From contig NZ_CP022985.1 of the NCBI RefSeq assembly GCF_003425985.1, forward strand, positions 2,145,501 to 2,209,500: DNA of 64,000 bases, read 5' to 3'. The notes under the pieces are model-generated. The model saw only the letters and a program-made list of their open reading frames with translations. It did no database searches and was not told the DNA's origin. Shown here in pieces: positions 50,528 to 59,905 of the stretch (the stretch's first letter is position 1; every line of letters begins with the position of its first letter). The translations under genes were made by a program, and so were the position numbers. The DNA comes from Mariniflexile sp. TRM1-10. GTDB lineage: Bacteria; Bacteroidota; Bacteroidia; Flavobacteriales; Flavobacteriaceae.

Positions 50528-52483
50528 TCAAAACTTCCAAATGGCATAGAATTGCCAATAATTAAAATCGTTTTCAAAATTCATAATATAGCGTGCACCT
50601 AAACTGGGGCCGATTCTTGCAAAACCTGCGGTGGCTTCAAATAACAAGCCGGTTCTTAAATTGGTAAATGAATTGGTCGTTTTTACAGATTCTTCTTTGG
50701 AATCTATAATAGGCCCGTCTGCTGTATCGCCTTCGAACCGCTCGGTTAAAATCGATTGTTCTTGTTTTTCGCTAAGTGACACAGTGTTTTGTAAGCCTGC
50801 CCCAAGACCGATGTAATTATTCATATTATAACGAATTAAAATGGGTACGTCCCAATCGATATTTTCAAAAGAATTTCGGGTTGTGGTACGCTGTAAAAAA
50901 CGAATGCCCTGTGCATCTTGAACAAATTCTTCGGTGACATTGGTGTTGGCATCATAATTATGAAAATTATTCATCAATTCAACTTGCCAATACCAACGGT
51001 ACGATTTGTATGGTGATAGGGTAGCCCCAAAAAAGTAGCTTTCAGAATTATTTAAATCTGAAAAAGAATTAACCCCAACTTTGGCACCAATAGAAATTCC
51101 CGGTAAAAAACGTGTGGTGGAATAGTTGGTGATTATCGGGTCGTTTTTATCGAAGATAATAGCAGTTCTGCTTTTGGTTTTTTGTTTATGAAAATCTTTG
51201 GCAAACTTGATGCTATACTTTACGAAGCCTTTGGTAGAATCGTATTCTTTCACATTCTTTTGCTCGCTTCCGGGTAGGTAGATGTTTTTAAATGTGAATA
51301 TAGCCTGAGTGTCTGTAAACATGGTGTCTAAGCAGCTATACAGTACTTCTTTTTTGGGACATATATCACATTTGGGATACATATCCAAAACTTTCAGTGT
51401 CGATTTGTCCAGCATTTCAGGGATATCGGTTTCCAAGCGAATGGTGCGTGCAGGCCCTTCACCGTTGTTTTGAAATTTAATTTTATATTTCAAAGTTTTA
51501 AAACGTACCAATCTGTAATTTAAGAACGTGCCGTTTGATGACATTTTATTAGGATCGTGGGAGGTTACGATTTCCATTTCCATATCCTTTACTTTATGGT
51601 TATCGTAATTGGCATCAGGTACATAAATACCTCTTATCGAAATAATGGCACTGGTGTCTTTAAGCATTTCGGGAGTGGTTTTTAAACTGAAAAAAAGATT
51701 GCGTTCTTCTTGAGGTTTCATATTATCAAACTCCAAAAGACTCCAGTTTTTGTAAAAGGCTTTAGAGTTTGCAATGGTTAAAGGCAGGTTGGTTTTTTCG
51801 GTAGAATCTTGCGAAAAAGTGCGCGCTTCAATAAACTCATTATTAGAAGATGCTAAATAAGTGCCATCGTCATCAATATGATGTGTGAAAGCAAATCCAT
51901 CTGCCGAAACATTTTTTTCGTTGTGATAAGTTCGAGTATCTATTAATTCAAAATTATTGGCTTTGTATTGGTGCTCGTTATAAAACAAATACAATTTCCC
52001 ATTAGTAGTATAATCTTTTGGGTTTTTATAACTAACAATGACCACCATTTCTTCGTCGGGTACGGGTTCCCTATTGCGTTTTAATATGAAATCCTCTTCC
52101 ATGCTTGCAACGTCGTCATACGCTGTTGTTATGTCGCTTATGGCAATTTTTTTAGGACGTGTTGTGGGCGGTTTACCTGTGTCATAATTGTTGGTTGCCC
52201 AAAGCTTTACTTCGTATTCCCCGGTTTTTTTATAAACGTGTTTTGGTTTTTCTTCGGTGCTATAATGGCCATCACCAAATTCCCAGTAATGGGTATAAAA
52301 TGCTTTGGGCGCTCCTGCTATTTGATTTAATGTGGGCGTTTCAGGAGTGAACAAAACGGCATTGCCATGGGTTGTATTTTTTATGGTTGCAACTCTTGTT
52401 AGCGTATCGTTAACAATTAGTTTTTGAGCATAACTGCAAACGCCAATTAAAAATAAACATAGAAAAGAAAACCGTTTGTTCAT
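50528..52483 (-). CDS. secreted PKD-domain protein with C-terminal outer-membrane barrel
   Basis: 651 residues, signal peptide to about SYAQ. A PKD domain lies near 60-105 (HYWEFGDGHYSTEEKPKHVY). A beta-rich middle (DUF11-like RTIRLETDIPEML) and a C-terminal segment with barrel strands ending NYWQFYAIWKF follow. It probably sits in the outer membrane with the PKD domain outside. It is 29 bases upstream of the CHAT gene on the same strand and may be its envelope partner. Confidence 0.75.
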   Translation of the reverse strand: MNKRFSFLCLFLIGVCSYAQKLIVNDTLTRVATIKNTTHGNAVLFTPETPTLNQIAGAPKAFYTHYWEFGDGHYSTEEKPKHVYKKTGEYEVKLWATNNYDTGKPPTTRPKKIAISDITTAYDDVASMEEDFILKRNREPVPDEEMVVIVSYKNPKDYTTNGKLYLFYNEHQYKANNFELIDTRTYHNEKNVSADGFAFTHHIDDDGTYLASSNNEFIEARTFSQDSTEKTNLPLTIANSKAFYKNWSLLEFDNMKPQEERNLFFSLKTTPEMLKDTSAIISIRGIYVPDANYDNHKVKDMEMEIVTSHDPNKMSSNGTFLNYRLVRFKTLKYKIKFQNNGEGPARTIRLETDIPEMLDKSTLKVLDMYPKCDICPKKEVLYSCLDTMFTDTQAIFTFKNIYLPGSEQKNVKEYDSTKGFVKYSIKFAKDFHKQKTKSRTAIIFDKNDPIITNYSTTRFLPGISIGAKVGVNSFSDLNNSESYFFGATLSPYKSYRWYWQVELMNNFHNYDANTNVTEEFVQDAQGIRFLQRTTTRNSFENIDWDVPILIRYNMNNYIGLGAGLQNTVSLSEKQEQSILTERFEGDTADGPIIDSKEESVKTTNSFTNLRTGLLFEATAGFARIGPSLGARYIMNFENDFNYWQFYAIWKF

Positions 52484-52557
52484 GATAAAGAGGTTTAAAT
52501 AGATTTTAAATATACAAAAAGTGGCATTTATAAAGCTGTTTTTAATGGGTATCGTTT

Positions 52558-52647
52558 TTATAAGTTAGATAATATGATAGAAATGTTAGCGCCAATTACG
52601 AATAATATGATGCAGACTATAATGAATATAAAAACAAACTTTTTCAT
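52558..52647 (-). CDS. 29-residue single-TM peptide
   Basis: ATG at 52645-52647, stop at 52558-52560. The whole frame is one TM segment (MKKFVFIFIIVCIILFVI, then GANISIILSNL). Similar in size and make-up to 45608-45718. Unrecognised; could be chance, but the AT-rich frame keeps a hydrophobic code throughout. Confidence 0.4.
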   Translation of the reverse strand: MKKFVFIFIIVCIILFVIGANISIILSNL

Positions 52648-52845
52648 GATGTGTTCTGTATACCATTATATCAATAAAGTTGGTATTTTGTTACCCTTTT
52701 TTCTAAATGAAGAAGACCTCACAGGTTTTTAAAACCTGTGAGGTCTAAAAAATCCCAGAAACGAAGTGTCTCTGGGATAAAAAAAGCAGGTTAAGAATTG
52801 TGGCAAACCATGATTTTTAAGTAGGTCATTAAAATGAGTAGCTGT
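52648..52845. other. gap with palindromic repeat and terminator
   Basis: 52715-52745 is a 15-bp stem (GACCTCACAGGTTTT and its complement around one T), a repeat type also seen in pieces at 55886-56000. The rest is non-coding. Confidence 0.6.
52745..52780 (-). terminator. terminator of the 324-residue lipoprotein gene
   Basis: ATCCCAGA...TCTGGGAT stem (52752-52778), followed on the minus strand by TTTTTTAG. Confidence 0.65.
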
Positions 52846-53820
52846 TTATGGTAAACCATTTATAATTGTTGTAAGTTGTGCTTCGGTAGCTATAGATGTT
52901 TCACCTTCTGTAAATGTGATAACACCGTTTTCAACAATGGTTACCGCTTTTATAGCGTATTTCCAGTTGTCATCTTCTTCGGTTGCGAAAATAACGTGAC
53001 ATTCCAGTCCAACGGGGATTTGTCCGTAATGCTCGCTGAATAATCCCGTTTGCGAGTCATAAGTGTCTAAGTTGGCAAGACCAGAATCTTCACCATCGTA
53101 AGATAAATATACTGAGCTATTTGTGTTGTCGTATCCTGTTGGAACACCAACTAAAATAGTTGTTTTTGGTCGTGGGTCACTGTAAAATCTATCAACGTTA
53201 GACCATCCAAACGATTGGAAAAAACCGTAGTATTGGTTGCCTTCTGCAAATACACCACCTTCACCGTTGGCACCATCACGTTTGTCTTCAGCCCAAGCAA
53301 GATCTCCGTTATCATCAATAATACCATTCCAAAGTATCATATCGTTATCTATACCACCTGTTAAATCAGCAGGAATTAACATTTGGAATCCGCAGTTGGT
53401 ATCTAAAGCAACACCGTTTTGGGTAGCTTGTACAAAAAACTCGCCACCAGAAATCAATAAGGCCTTGTCACCGCTTGGTAAAATACCCATTGTAGGTTTG
53501 TTTGTTGTAAGCATGTTGCCTTTATCAAATAATTCAACAAATTCTAGTTCTACGGCACCGGTTACGGCGTCCCCGTTTTTGGTTAAACAGGCGCCATTAA
53601 TGTAGATTTCAACACCTTTATCAGATGTAAAGTTTACCGAGCCATCTTCGGCATTAAATTGAAATGTTTGGGTTAAAGCGGTTAAAGCTTCTTCTCTTAA
53701 AGCATCAAATTCTTGAGCTGTTGCGGGGATTACTAAATCCTCATTGTCGTTTTTTGAACAGCTAGTAAATATTAAAGCCGTTAATAAAAGTGTTCCTAAA
53801 ATGTGTTTTGTAATTTTCAT
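52846..53820 (-). CDS. secreted lipoprotein of unknown function
   Basis: 324 residues, lipobox IFTSC (Cys21). A Ser/Thr- and Asp/Gly-rich beta protein (DKGVEIYINGACLTKNGDAV, ETFGKQ-like motifs absent), probably a single or double beta-sandwich. No catalytic motif recognised. It is separated from the sigma-factor genes by another secreted gene at 53900. Confidence 0.65.
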   Translation of the reverse strand: MKITKHILGTLLLTALIFTSCSKNDNEDLVIPATAQEFDALREEALTALTQTFQFNAEDGSVNFTSDKGVEIYINGACLTKNGDAVTGAVELEFVELFDKGNMLTTNKPTMGILPSGDKALLISGGEFFVQATQNGVALDTNCGFQMLIPADLTGGIDNDMILWNGIIDDNGDLAWAEDKRDGANGEGGVFAEGNQYYGFFQSFGWSNVDRFYSDPRPKTTILVGVPTGYDNTNSSVYLSYDGEDSGLANLDTYDSQTGLFSEHYGQIPVGLECHVIFATEEDDNWKYAIKAVTIVENGVITFTEGETSIATEAQLTTIINGLP

Positions 53821-53899
53821 GATTATTGGGTTTTAAAGTTATTATTCATTGTTATATAAACAGGGCAACTATTTTGTTACCCTGTTTTGGTAATTATTT

Positions 53900-54337
53900 T
53901 TATTGTTGAGGTTGACTGATGATTATTTTAGAGATTACAGCATCACCAGAGGCTACTAATTGTATCATTTTGTTGGCATAATCTTCAGAAGATGCATAAC
54001 CTTTTGCAGAACCTGTAGCTGTTTCAACTTCCCAGAAATAATTTCTACTAGTATTGATTTCAGATTTTAGAACCAAGTAACTTTGAATTTCGGTTCCTAA
54101 AACAATTTCTCCAGAGCTAGATAAGGCAATCATTTCTTTAGCGTTTTCAAGAGAAAGGGAAGTTCCTGAATAGCTGCCTTTATCGGTTTCTACTTTCCAG
54201 TCAAATACTTGAGCAATGTTTTCTTTTGTAAAGCTTACAACTTCATTTGAAGTGTTAAGGATCGATTTTTCATTTGTAGCGTTTATGTTTATTATTGAAA
54301 AAGCTACTGTTGCGATAATTAAAATTGATTTCTTCAT
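53900..54337 (-). CDS. secreted protein with two tandem repeats
   Basis: 145 residues with a signal peptide (to about INA, residue 20). Two internal copies of a roughly 45-residue module: WKVETDKGSYSGTSLSLENA...GEIVLGTEI and WEVETATGSAKGYASSEDYA...GDAVISKII. The modules share W-x-VET-x-G-S-x-G and a following helix. Family not recognised. The gene is divergent from the ECF sigma factor, so it could be a target of that sigma. Confidence 0.6.
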   Translation of the reverse strand: MKKSILIIATVAFSIININATNEKSILNTSNEVVSFTKENIAQVFDWKVETDKGSYSGTSLSLENAKEMIALSSSGEIVLGTEIQSYLVLKSEINTSRNYFWEVETATGSAKGYASSEDYANKMIQLVASGDAVISKIIISQPQQ

Positions 54338-54473
54338 GATTTCTAAATTTTTATGGATTAATTAAAATTTTTGTTTTAGCATTTTGCTGTTACACCCTTA
54401 TATCAAAACCATTTAAAAATTGTTACCCATTTATTTTAAAGTTTTTTTAAATTAGCAGTAAATACAAGGGTTA

Positions 54474-55055
54474 ATGAGCGAAAAAAAAATACATGAAGAC
54501 CAAAAATATATTGATGGTTTGCTGAAAAACAATTCCTTTATCATACAAGCAATCTATGATAAATTCGTGCCTAAGGTTATTAATTACATCAAGCAGAACA
54601 GTGGGGATGTAGACCAAGCGCAAGATGTGGTACAGGACACATTAATAACCATATATAATCAGGCAAGCGAAAAGAAATTGGAGCTTACATGTCCGTTTGA
54701 TGCTTATTTCTTTTTATTGTGTAAACGCAAATGGTTAAATGAACTGAAAAAAATAGCTCATAAAGAGGTAACAATTAATGAGGAAGTTTTATATAAAGAT
54801 GACGACGCTCAAGAACTAGCATTTGAAACCGATGTGTTTGGCGAAAAACAAGCCTTATTTACCGAAATGTTTCAAAAACTAGGAACTGCTTGTAAAGAAT
54901 TATTGACCGCTACTTTTAAAATAAAATCGATGGAAGAAGTAGCCTCAAGTTTAGGTGTAACATACGCTTATGCCCGAAAAAAGAAATCTTTATGTATTGG
55001 TAAACTAACAGAGTTGGTTCAAGGGTCGCCAAAATTTAACCTACTTAATAAGTAA
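54474..55055 (+). CDS. ECF-type RNA polymerase sigma factor
   Basis: 193 residues with sigma region 2 (FIIQAIYDKFVPKVINYIKQ, then QDVVQDTLITIYNQ) and region 4 (CKELLTATFKIKSMEEVASS, VTYAYARKKKSLCIGKL). The anti-sigma-like membrane TPR protein follows. This sigma factor plus neighbouring secreted, CHAT and aspartic-protease genes suggests an envelope-stress circuit. The target promoter motif cannot be derived here. Confidence 0.88.
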   Translation: MSEKKIHEDQKYIDGLLKNNSFIIQAIYDKFVPKVINYIKQNSGDVDQAQDVVQDTLITIYNQASEKKLELTCPFDAYFFLLCKRKWLNELKKIAHKEVTINEEVLYKDDDAQELAFETDVFGEKQALFTEMFQKLGTACKELLTATFKIKSMEEVASSLGVTYAYARKKKSLCIGKLTELVQGSPKFNLLNK

Positions 55056-55150
55056 CCATTATGAAACATCTATAACTAAATCTTTAATGCTATAACAAAA
55101 GATTAAATAGATGTAGCATGTGACTGCTAAAAAACAATAAAATTGAACAC

Positions 55151-55885
55151 ATGAATGAGCAAGACTACATATTGTTTGAAAACTACCTTTTAGGAGACCT
55201 TTCTGAAACTGAAAAAAGTGCTTTTGAAGCCCGATTGAAAGTAGATCCAAAATTCAAAGACAGTTTCAATACCTATAAAGAACTTTCCTCTTTTTTAGAA
55301 CATAAGCTTGGTAACGAGGAAGCTTCAACAGCATTTCAAAATAATTTAAAAAATATTTCAAAAACTTATTTTGAAAAACTAGACGCTCCTAAAAAAGTGG
55401 TTCGTTTTAAAATTTGGAAATATGCCGTGGCGGCAAGTGTTGTTTTATTAATTGGTATAACCGTGTTTAATAATTTTTCAAGTCCGGTTTATGAGGATTT
55501 TGCAAATTATAACAGTATTAGTTTAACCGTGAGAGGCGAACAAGATGCTTTATTAAAAACGGCCGAAAACGCTTTTAACACTAAAGATTTCGCTAAAGCG
55601 GAAGAAGCTTTTAAAAGTTTAATGCTAATGGATAAAGACAATGCTGAATTACAATTTTATAGAGCTGTAGCCAATGTAGAATTAAACAAATTTGAAACGG
55701 CTGAACGTTTATTGATTAGTTTGAGTAAAGGGCAATCGGCATATAAAAATAAAGCTATTTGGTATTTGGCATTAAGTCATTTAAAACAAAAAGACTACGA
55801 TGCGTCTTTGGAAATTTTAAAGACCATTCCAGAAGATGCTGATGATTATGACAAAGCCCAAAAACTTATAAAAAAGTTAGAGTAA
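55151..55885 (+). CDS. membrane-anchored TPR protein, probable anti-sigma partner
   Basis: 244 residues. The N-terminal cytoplasmic segment (EQDYILFENYLLGDLSETEK) resembles anti-sigma N-termini of Bacteroidota but lacks a zinc motif. One TM (about 94-112) is followed by 3-4 TPR motifs in the periplasm (ENAFNTKDFAKAEEAFKSLM, AIWYLALSHLKQKDYDASLE). It lies 95 bases after the sigma gene. It could bind the sigma factor inside and sense TPR ligands outside. Confidence 0.72.
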   Translation: MNEQDYILFENYLLGDLSETEKSAFEARLKVDPKFKDSFNTYKELSSFLEHKLGNEEASTAFQNNLKNISKTYFEKLDAPKKVVRFKIWKYAVAASVVLLIGITVFNNFSSPVYEDFANYNSISLTVRGEQDALLKTAENAFNTKDFAKAEEAFKSLMLMDKDNAELQFYRAVANVELNKFETAERLLISLSKGQSAYKNKAIWYLALSHLKQKDYDASLEILKTIPEDADDYDKAQKLIKKLE

Positions 55886-56020
55886 TGCTTTGCCTGCAAG
55901 GTTGAGTAATGATTTACCTGCAAGGTTTCCAAAACCCACCTGCAAGGTTTCCAAAACCTTGTAGGTATTAACAAAACCTCTAAGGTCTTTGTTTATTAAA
56001 ATACTTCTTATTTTTACCGA
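55886..56020. repeat. ACCTGCAAGGT repeats
   Basis: Five copies or partial copies of a CCTGCAAGGTTTCCAAAAC unit ending in CTTGTAGGT. They resemble half of the palindrome at 52715-52745 and are common intergenic repeats. Confidence 0.7.
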
Positions 56021-56788
56021 ATGATAATTACCGATACCCATACCCATTTATATAGCGACGCTTTTGATGAAGATAGAAATGCCATGATAACCCGTGCATT
56101 AAATGAAGGCGTTTCACGTTTTTTTATTCCAGCCATCGATTCTACATATACAGAATCCATGCTTCAACTTGAAAAGGATTATCCTAGTAATGTGTTTTTA
56201 ATGATGGGCTTGCATCCAACGCACGTAAAAGATAATTATAAGGACGAGTTAAAGTTTGTTGAAGCCATGCTTGCAAAACGAAAATTTTATGCAGTGGGTG
56301 AAATTGGTATTGATTTGTATTGGGATAAGTCAACACTCGGTATTCAGCAAGAAGCGTTTAAACATCAAATTCAATTAGCTAAAACATATAAGTTGCCCAT
56401 AGTTATTCATTGCAGGGAAGCTTTTAATGAAATCTTTGAAGTTTTAGAAACAGAAAAGAGTGATGATTTGTATGGGGTTTTTCATTGCTTCACAGGCACT
56501 TTAGAACAGGCGCATCAAGCGATGTCCTATAATATGAAATTAGGAATAGGAGGTGTTGCAACTTTTAAAAATGGGAAAATCGATCAGTTTTTAAATCAGA
56601 TAGACTTAAATCATATTGTATTAGAAACCGATTCGCCTTATTTAGCACCGGCACCATACAGAGGTAAGCGGAATGAAAGTGTCTATATATTAAAGGTGTT
56701 GGAAAAATTATCAGAAATATATGGTGTATCTTTAGAAGCAATAGCCAAAATAACCACCCAGAATTCTAAAGATGTATTTGGAATTTAA
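56021..56788 (+). CDS. TatD-family metal-dependent DNase
   Basis: 255 residues, a TIM-barrel hydrolase. Metal ligands are DTHTHL (His7, His9), Glu in AVGEIGIDL, His in VIHCREA, His in FHCFTGT, and Asp in LETDSPYLAP. TatD-type enzymes act as 3'-5' DNA exonucleases. The gene precedes an asparaginase by 13 bases, likely one operon. Confidence 0.93.
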   Translation: MIITDTHTHLYSDAFDEDRNAMITRALNEGVSRFFIPAIDSTYTESMLQLEKDYPSNVFLMMGLHPTHVKDNYKDELKFVEAMLAKRKFYAVGEIGIDLYWDKSTLGIQQEAFKHQIQLAKTYKLPIVIHCREAFNEIFEVLETEKSDDLYGVFHCFTGTLEQAHQAMSYNMKLGIGGVATFKNGKIDQFLNQIDLNHIVLETDSPYLAPAPYRGKRNESVYILKVLEKLSEIYGVSLEAIAKITTQNSKDVFGI

Positions 56789-56801
56789 ATTGTAAATCAA
56801 A

Positions 56802-57833
56802 ATGAGTAAATTAAAACCAAACATATTACTTATATACACAGGCGGTACTATTGGTATGATTAAAGATTTTAAAACCGGTGTATTGAAGGCTTTCGATTTT
56901 AAAAATCTTTTAGATAAAATTCCAGAGCTTCAATTGTTAGACTGCCATATTGAAACGGTTTCTTTTGAAAAACCCATCGATTCAAGTAATATGAATCCGG
57001 TGTATTGGATTCAAATTGCTGAAATAATAGAAACCCATTATAATAAATTTGATGGATTTGTTGTATTACATGGAAGCGATACCATGAGCTACACAGCATC
57101 GGCATTAAGCTTTATTTTGGAAAATTTAGTAAAACCAGTAGTGTTTACAGGCTCGCAATTGCCCATTGGTGATTTAAGAACCGATGCCAAAGAGAATCTA
57201 ATCACCTCAATTCAAATGGCTTCTTTGCAAGAAAACGGGAAGCCTTTGATTAAGGAAGTCTGTTTGTATTTTGAGTATAAATTGTACAGAGCTAATAGAA
57301 CGACGAAACTAAATGCCGAAAATTTTAAAGCATTTGCATCATTAAATTATCCCGAATTAGCAGAATCTGGGGTGCATTTAAAAGTAAACCAAGATTATTT
57401 ATTGAAGCCAGATTCAAAAAAAACGTTAATAGTCCATAAAAATTTAGACACCAACATAGCGCTTGTTAAACTGTTTCCAGGCATATCTGAGACGTTTTTA
57501 AAGAGTGTATTAGCTACGCCAAGCTTAAAAGCAGTTGTTTTGGAGACTTATGGCGCTGGAAATTGCACAACAGAAGCATGGTTTATCGATCTTTTGCAAG
57601 AAACGATTAAGCGCGGTGTGCATATTATAAATGTAACGCAATGCGTAGGCGGAAGTGTGATGATGGGGCATTATGAAACCAGTAACCATTTGAAAACCAT
57701 AGGAGTTGTTTCAGGTAAAGACATGACAACCGAGGCTGCAATTTGCAAATTAATGTACCTGTTGGGTGAAAATATACCCTTTAAAACATTCAAAATGACC
57801 TTCGAAAAAGCATTACGAGGTGAATTGTCTTAA
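56802..57833 (+). CDS. ansA: type I L-asparaginase
   Basis: 343 residues, no signal peptide, hence the cytoplasmic type I enzyme. Catalytic motifs are YTGGTIGM (nucleophile Thr16) and HGSDTMSYTASALSF (Asp93, Thr94). It hydrolyses asparagine to aspartate and ammonia. It follows tatD-family gene by 13 bases; the pairing is common in flavobacteria. Confidence 0.93.
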   Translation: MSKLKPNILLIYTGGTIGMIKDFKTGVLKAFDFKNLLDKIPELQLLDCHIETVSFEKPIDSSNMNPVYWIQIAEIIETHYNKFDGFVVLHGSDTMSYTASALSFILENLVKPVVFTGSQLPIGDLRTDAKENLITSIQMASLQENGKPLIKEVCLYFEYKLYRANRTTKLNAENFKAFASLNYPELAESGVHLKVNQDYLLKPDSKKTLIVHKNLDTNIALVKLFPGISETFLKSVLATPSLKAVVLETYGAGNCTTEAWFIDLLQETIKRGVHIINVTQCVGGSVMMGHYETSNHLKTIGVVSGKDMTTEAAICKLMYLLGENIPFKTFKMTFEKALRGELS

Positions 57834-57911
57834 AATTAACTTATAAAATTTTAAGGTTCAAAGTTTTTTTTGTTATTTGCCCACCCATAAAAAAGTATAA
57901 TAAAAAAACAA

Positions 57912-57999
57912 AGGGAGGTGGCCGAGTGGTCGAAGGCGCACGCCTGGAAAGTGTGTATACCTCAAAAGGGTATCGAGGGTTCGAATCCCTTCCTCTCTG
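57912..57999 (+). tRNA. tRNA-Ser(GGA)
   Basis: 88 bases with a long variable arm. Acceptor AGGGAGG pairs with CCTCTCT (one G-U), T-arm GAGGG-TTCGAAT-CCCTT, anticodon loop CTGGAAA giving anticodon GGA. Discriminator G at 57999 is typical of tRNA-Ser. CCA is not encoded. It stands alone 78 bases before the exbB gene. Confidence 0.93.
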
Positions 58000-58077
58000 C
58001 TGTTATTTTTATTTTTTTATTGTATTTTTTTTATATCTTTAACACATTAATTAACTAATAAAATTAAGATTTAGAAC

Positions 58078-58854
58078 ATGAAAAGATTATTTTCTATCCT
58101 TGCCATTGCTGGAATGATGGCTTTTGGAACTGTTAATGCAACAACAAATGCAAACACAAGCACAGTTGCAACAACTGTAGCAAGTATGGCACAAGATGAA
58201 GACACTGCTGAACCAGCAGAAGAACTTGGTTTTCATCAAGAATTAAAAAAGAGATTTATTGAAGGTGGTCCTGGATTTATGGGGATTGTATTATTATGTT
58301 TGATTCTTGGATTAGCCATAGCTATAGAAAGAATTATCTTTTTAAATCTTTCAACTACAAACACAAAAAAATTAACTCAAGAGGTTGAAGAAGCACTTGC
58401 TTCTGGAGGCGTTGAAGCTGCAAAAGAAGTTTGCAGAAACACAAAAGGTCCTGTTGCTTCTATTTACTATCAAGGTTTAGATAGAACGGACGAAGGTTTA
58501 GACGCTGTTGAAAAAGCTGTTGTAGCTTACGGTGGTGTTCAAATGGGACAATTAGAGAAAAACGTATCTTGGATTTCATTGTTTATTGCTTTAGCACCAA
58601 TGTTAGGGTTCATGGGAACAGTAATTGGGATGATTCAAGCGTTCGATAAAATTGAGGCTGCTGGAGATATGCAACCATCACTTGTTGCTGGAGGTATTAA
58701 AGTAGCACTTTTAACAACAGTATTTGGACTTGTTGTAGCGATGATTCTTCAAGTTTTTTACAATTACATTATTGCTAAAATTGATAGTATCGTTAATGAT
58801 ATGGAAGATGCTTCTATTACGTTAATGGATCTATTAATTAGAAATAAAAAGTAA
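58078..58854 (+). CDS. MotA/TolQ/ExbB-family proton channel
   Basis: 258 residues: an N-terminal hydrophobic segment (possibly signal or TM), an Ala/Thr/Glu-rich stretch, then the ExbB core with three TMs. The signature APMLGFMGTVIGMIQAFDKI and VALLTTVFGLVVAMILQVFYN mark the pore-lining part. It energises an outer-membrane system through ExbD using the proton gradient. It starts a four-gene operon with a small membrane protein and two ExbD genes. Confidence 0.9.
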   Translation: MKRLFSILAIAGMMAFGTVNATTNANTSTVATTVASMAQDEDTAEPAEELGFHQELKKRFIEGGPGFMGIVLLCLILGLAIAIERIIFLNLSTTNTKKLTQEVEEALASGGVEAAKEVCRNTKGPVASIYYQGLDRTDEGLDAVEKAVVAYGGVQMGQLEKNVSWISLFIALAPMLGFMGTVIGMIQAFDKIEAAGDMQPSLVAGGIKVALLTTVFGLVVAMILQVFYNYIIAKIDSIVNDMEDASITLMDLLIRNKK

Positions 58855-58872
58855 TAATTAAAACTAAAAATC

Positions 58873-59295
58873 ATGAATTTATATAAAATACTCAAGTATT
58901 TAGCTTTTGCTCTTGGTATTATTGGAACCGTTTTTGCATTGTTATTAATGACAACAGATTCTGATAGTATGATAGACAATATATTAGTGGTTACTTATAT
59001 TGTTCTATTTATAGTAATAGCTTTAATACTTATATATGTGCTTAAAGGCATATTTGCAGGAAACATTAAAAAAACGCTAACCACCGTAGGATTGTTTTTG
59101 GCAGTTATTCTAATATCTTACCTTATATCATCTGGTACAGATTTAGATTTAAAGCAATTTAACGATAAAGGTTTGGGCATTACAGAAGGGATCTCTAAGA
59201 ATGTAGGGGCAGGTTTATATGCTTTTTACTTTCTTGCAGTAATAGCAATAGTTGCTACCTTTCTTTCAAGTGCAAAAAAACTATTAAATAAATAA
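58873..59295 (+). CDS. small membrane protein of the ExbB/ExbD operon
   Basis: 140 residues with four TM segments (about 8-26, 36-56, 68-84, 112-132) and a short soluble loop (GTDLDLKQFNDKGL). It sits between exbB and the first exbD with 18 and 3 base gaps. Unnamed; co-conserved with this operon type. Confidence 0.7.
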   Translation: MNLYKILKYLAFALGIIGTVFALLLMTTDSDSMIDNILVVTYIVLFIVIALILIYVLKGIFAGNIKKTLTTVGLFLAVILISYLISSGTDLDLKQFNDKGLGITEGISKNVGAGLYAFYFLAVIAIVATFLSSAKKLLNK

Positions 59296-59298
59296 ATT

Positions 59299-59889
59299 AT
59301 GGCAAAAAGAGCAGCACCAGAAGTAAATGCAGGCTCCATGGCCGACATCGCGTTCTTACTATTGATATTTTTCTTAGTAACAACCACTATTGAAACGGAT
59401 TCTGGATTAAACAGAAAGCTACCTCCTATTGAAGATAACGTAGAACCACCTGTTATTAAACAAAAAAATATTTTTACCGTACTTTTAAATGGTAAAGATC
59501 AATTACTTGTTGAGGACGAGTTAATGGAACTTAAAGATTTAAGAAAGGCGGCCACAGAGTTTTTAGACAATGGTGGAGATGGTACTTGTGATTATTGTAA
59601 TGGTGATAAAGATCCTGAATCTTCTGATAATCCAGATAAGGCTGTAATATCATTAAAGAATGAGCGTGAAACAACTTATAAAACGTATATAGCGGTTCAA
59701 AATGAATTAGTAGCTGCATACAACGATTTAAGGAATATTAGAGCGCAGTCGCTATATGGAAAATCTTTTGTTGAAATGGAAGCGAACCTTAATGATGTTA
59801 ATTGGCCAGGAAATAAAACGAAGCTAAAAGAGCAACTCGAGAAAATAAAAATAGAGTATCCTCAAAAGCTTTCGGAAGTACAAAATTAA
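59299..59889 (+). CDS. ExbD-like biopolymer transporter subunit 1
   Basis: 196 residues. One N-terminal TM with the essential Asp (SMADIAFLLLIFFLVTTTI), then a periplasmic domain. A CDYCNG segment in the middle is unusual for ExbD. It is paired with ExbD-like subunit 2, 16 bases downstream; two distinct ExbD proteins per operon are usual in this group. Confidence 0.86.
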   Translation: MAKRAAPEVNAGSMADIAFLLLIFFLVTTTIETDSGLNRKLPPIEDNVEPPVIKQKNIFTVLLNGKDQLLVEDELMELKDLRKAATEFLDNGGDGTCDYCNGDKDPESSDNPDKAVISLKNERETTYKTYIAVQNELVAAYNDLRNIRAQSLYGKSFVEMEANLNDVNWPGNKTKLKEQLEKIKIEYPQKLSEVQN

Positions 59890-59905
59890 AATTTAACACA
59901 TTATT

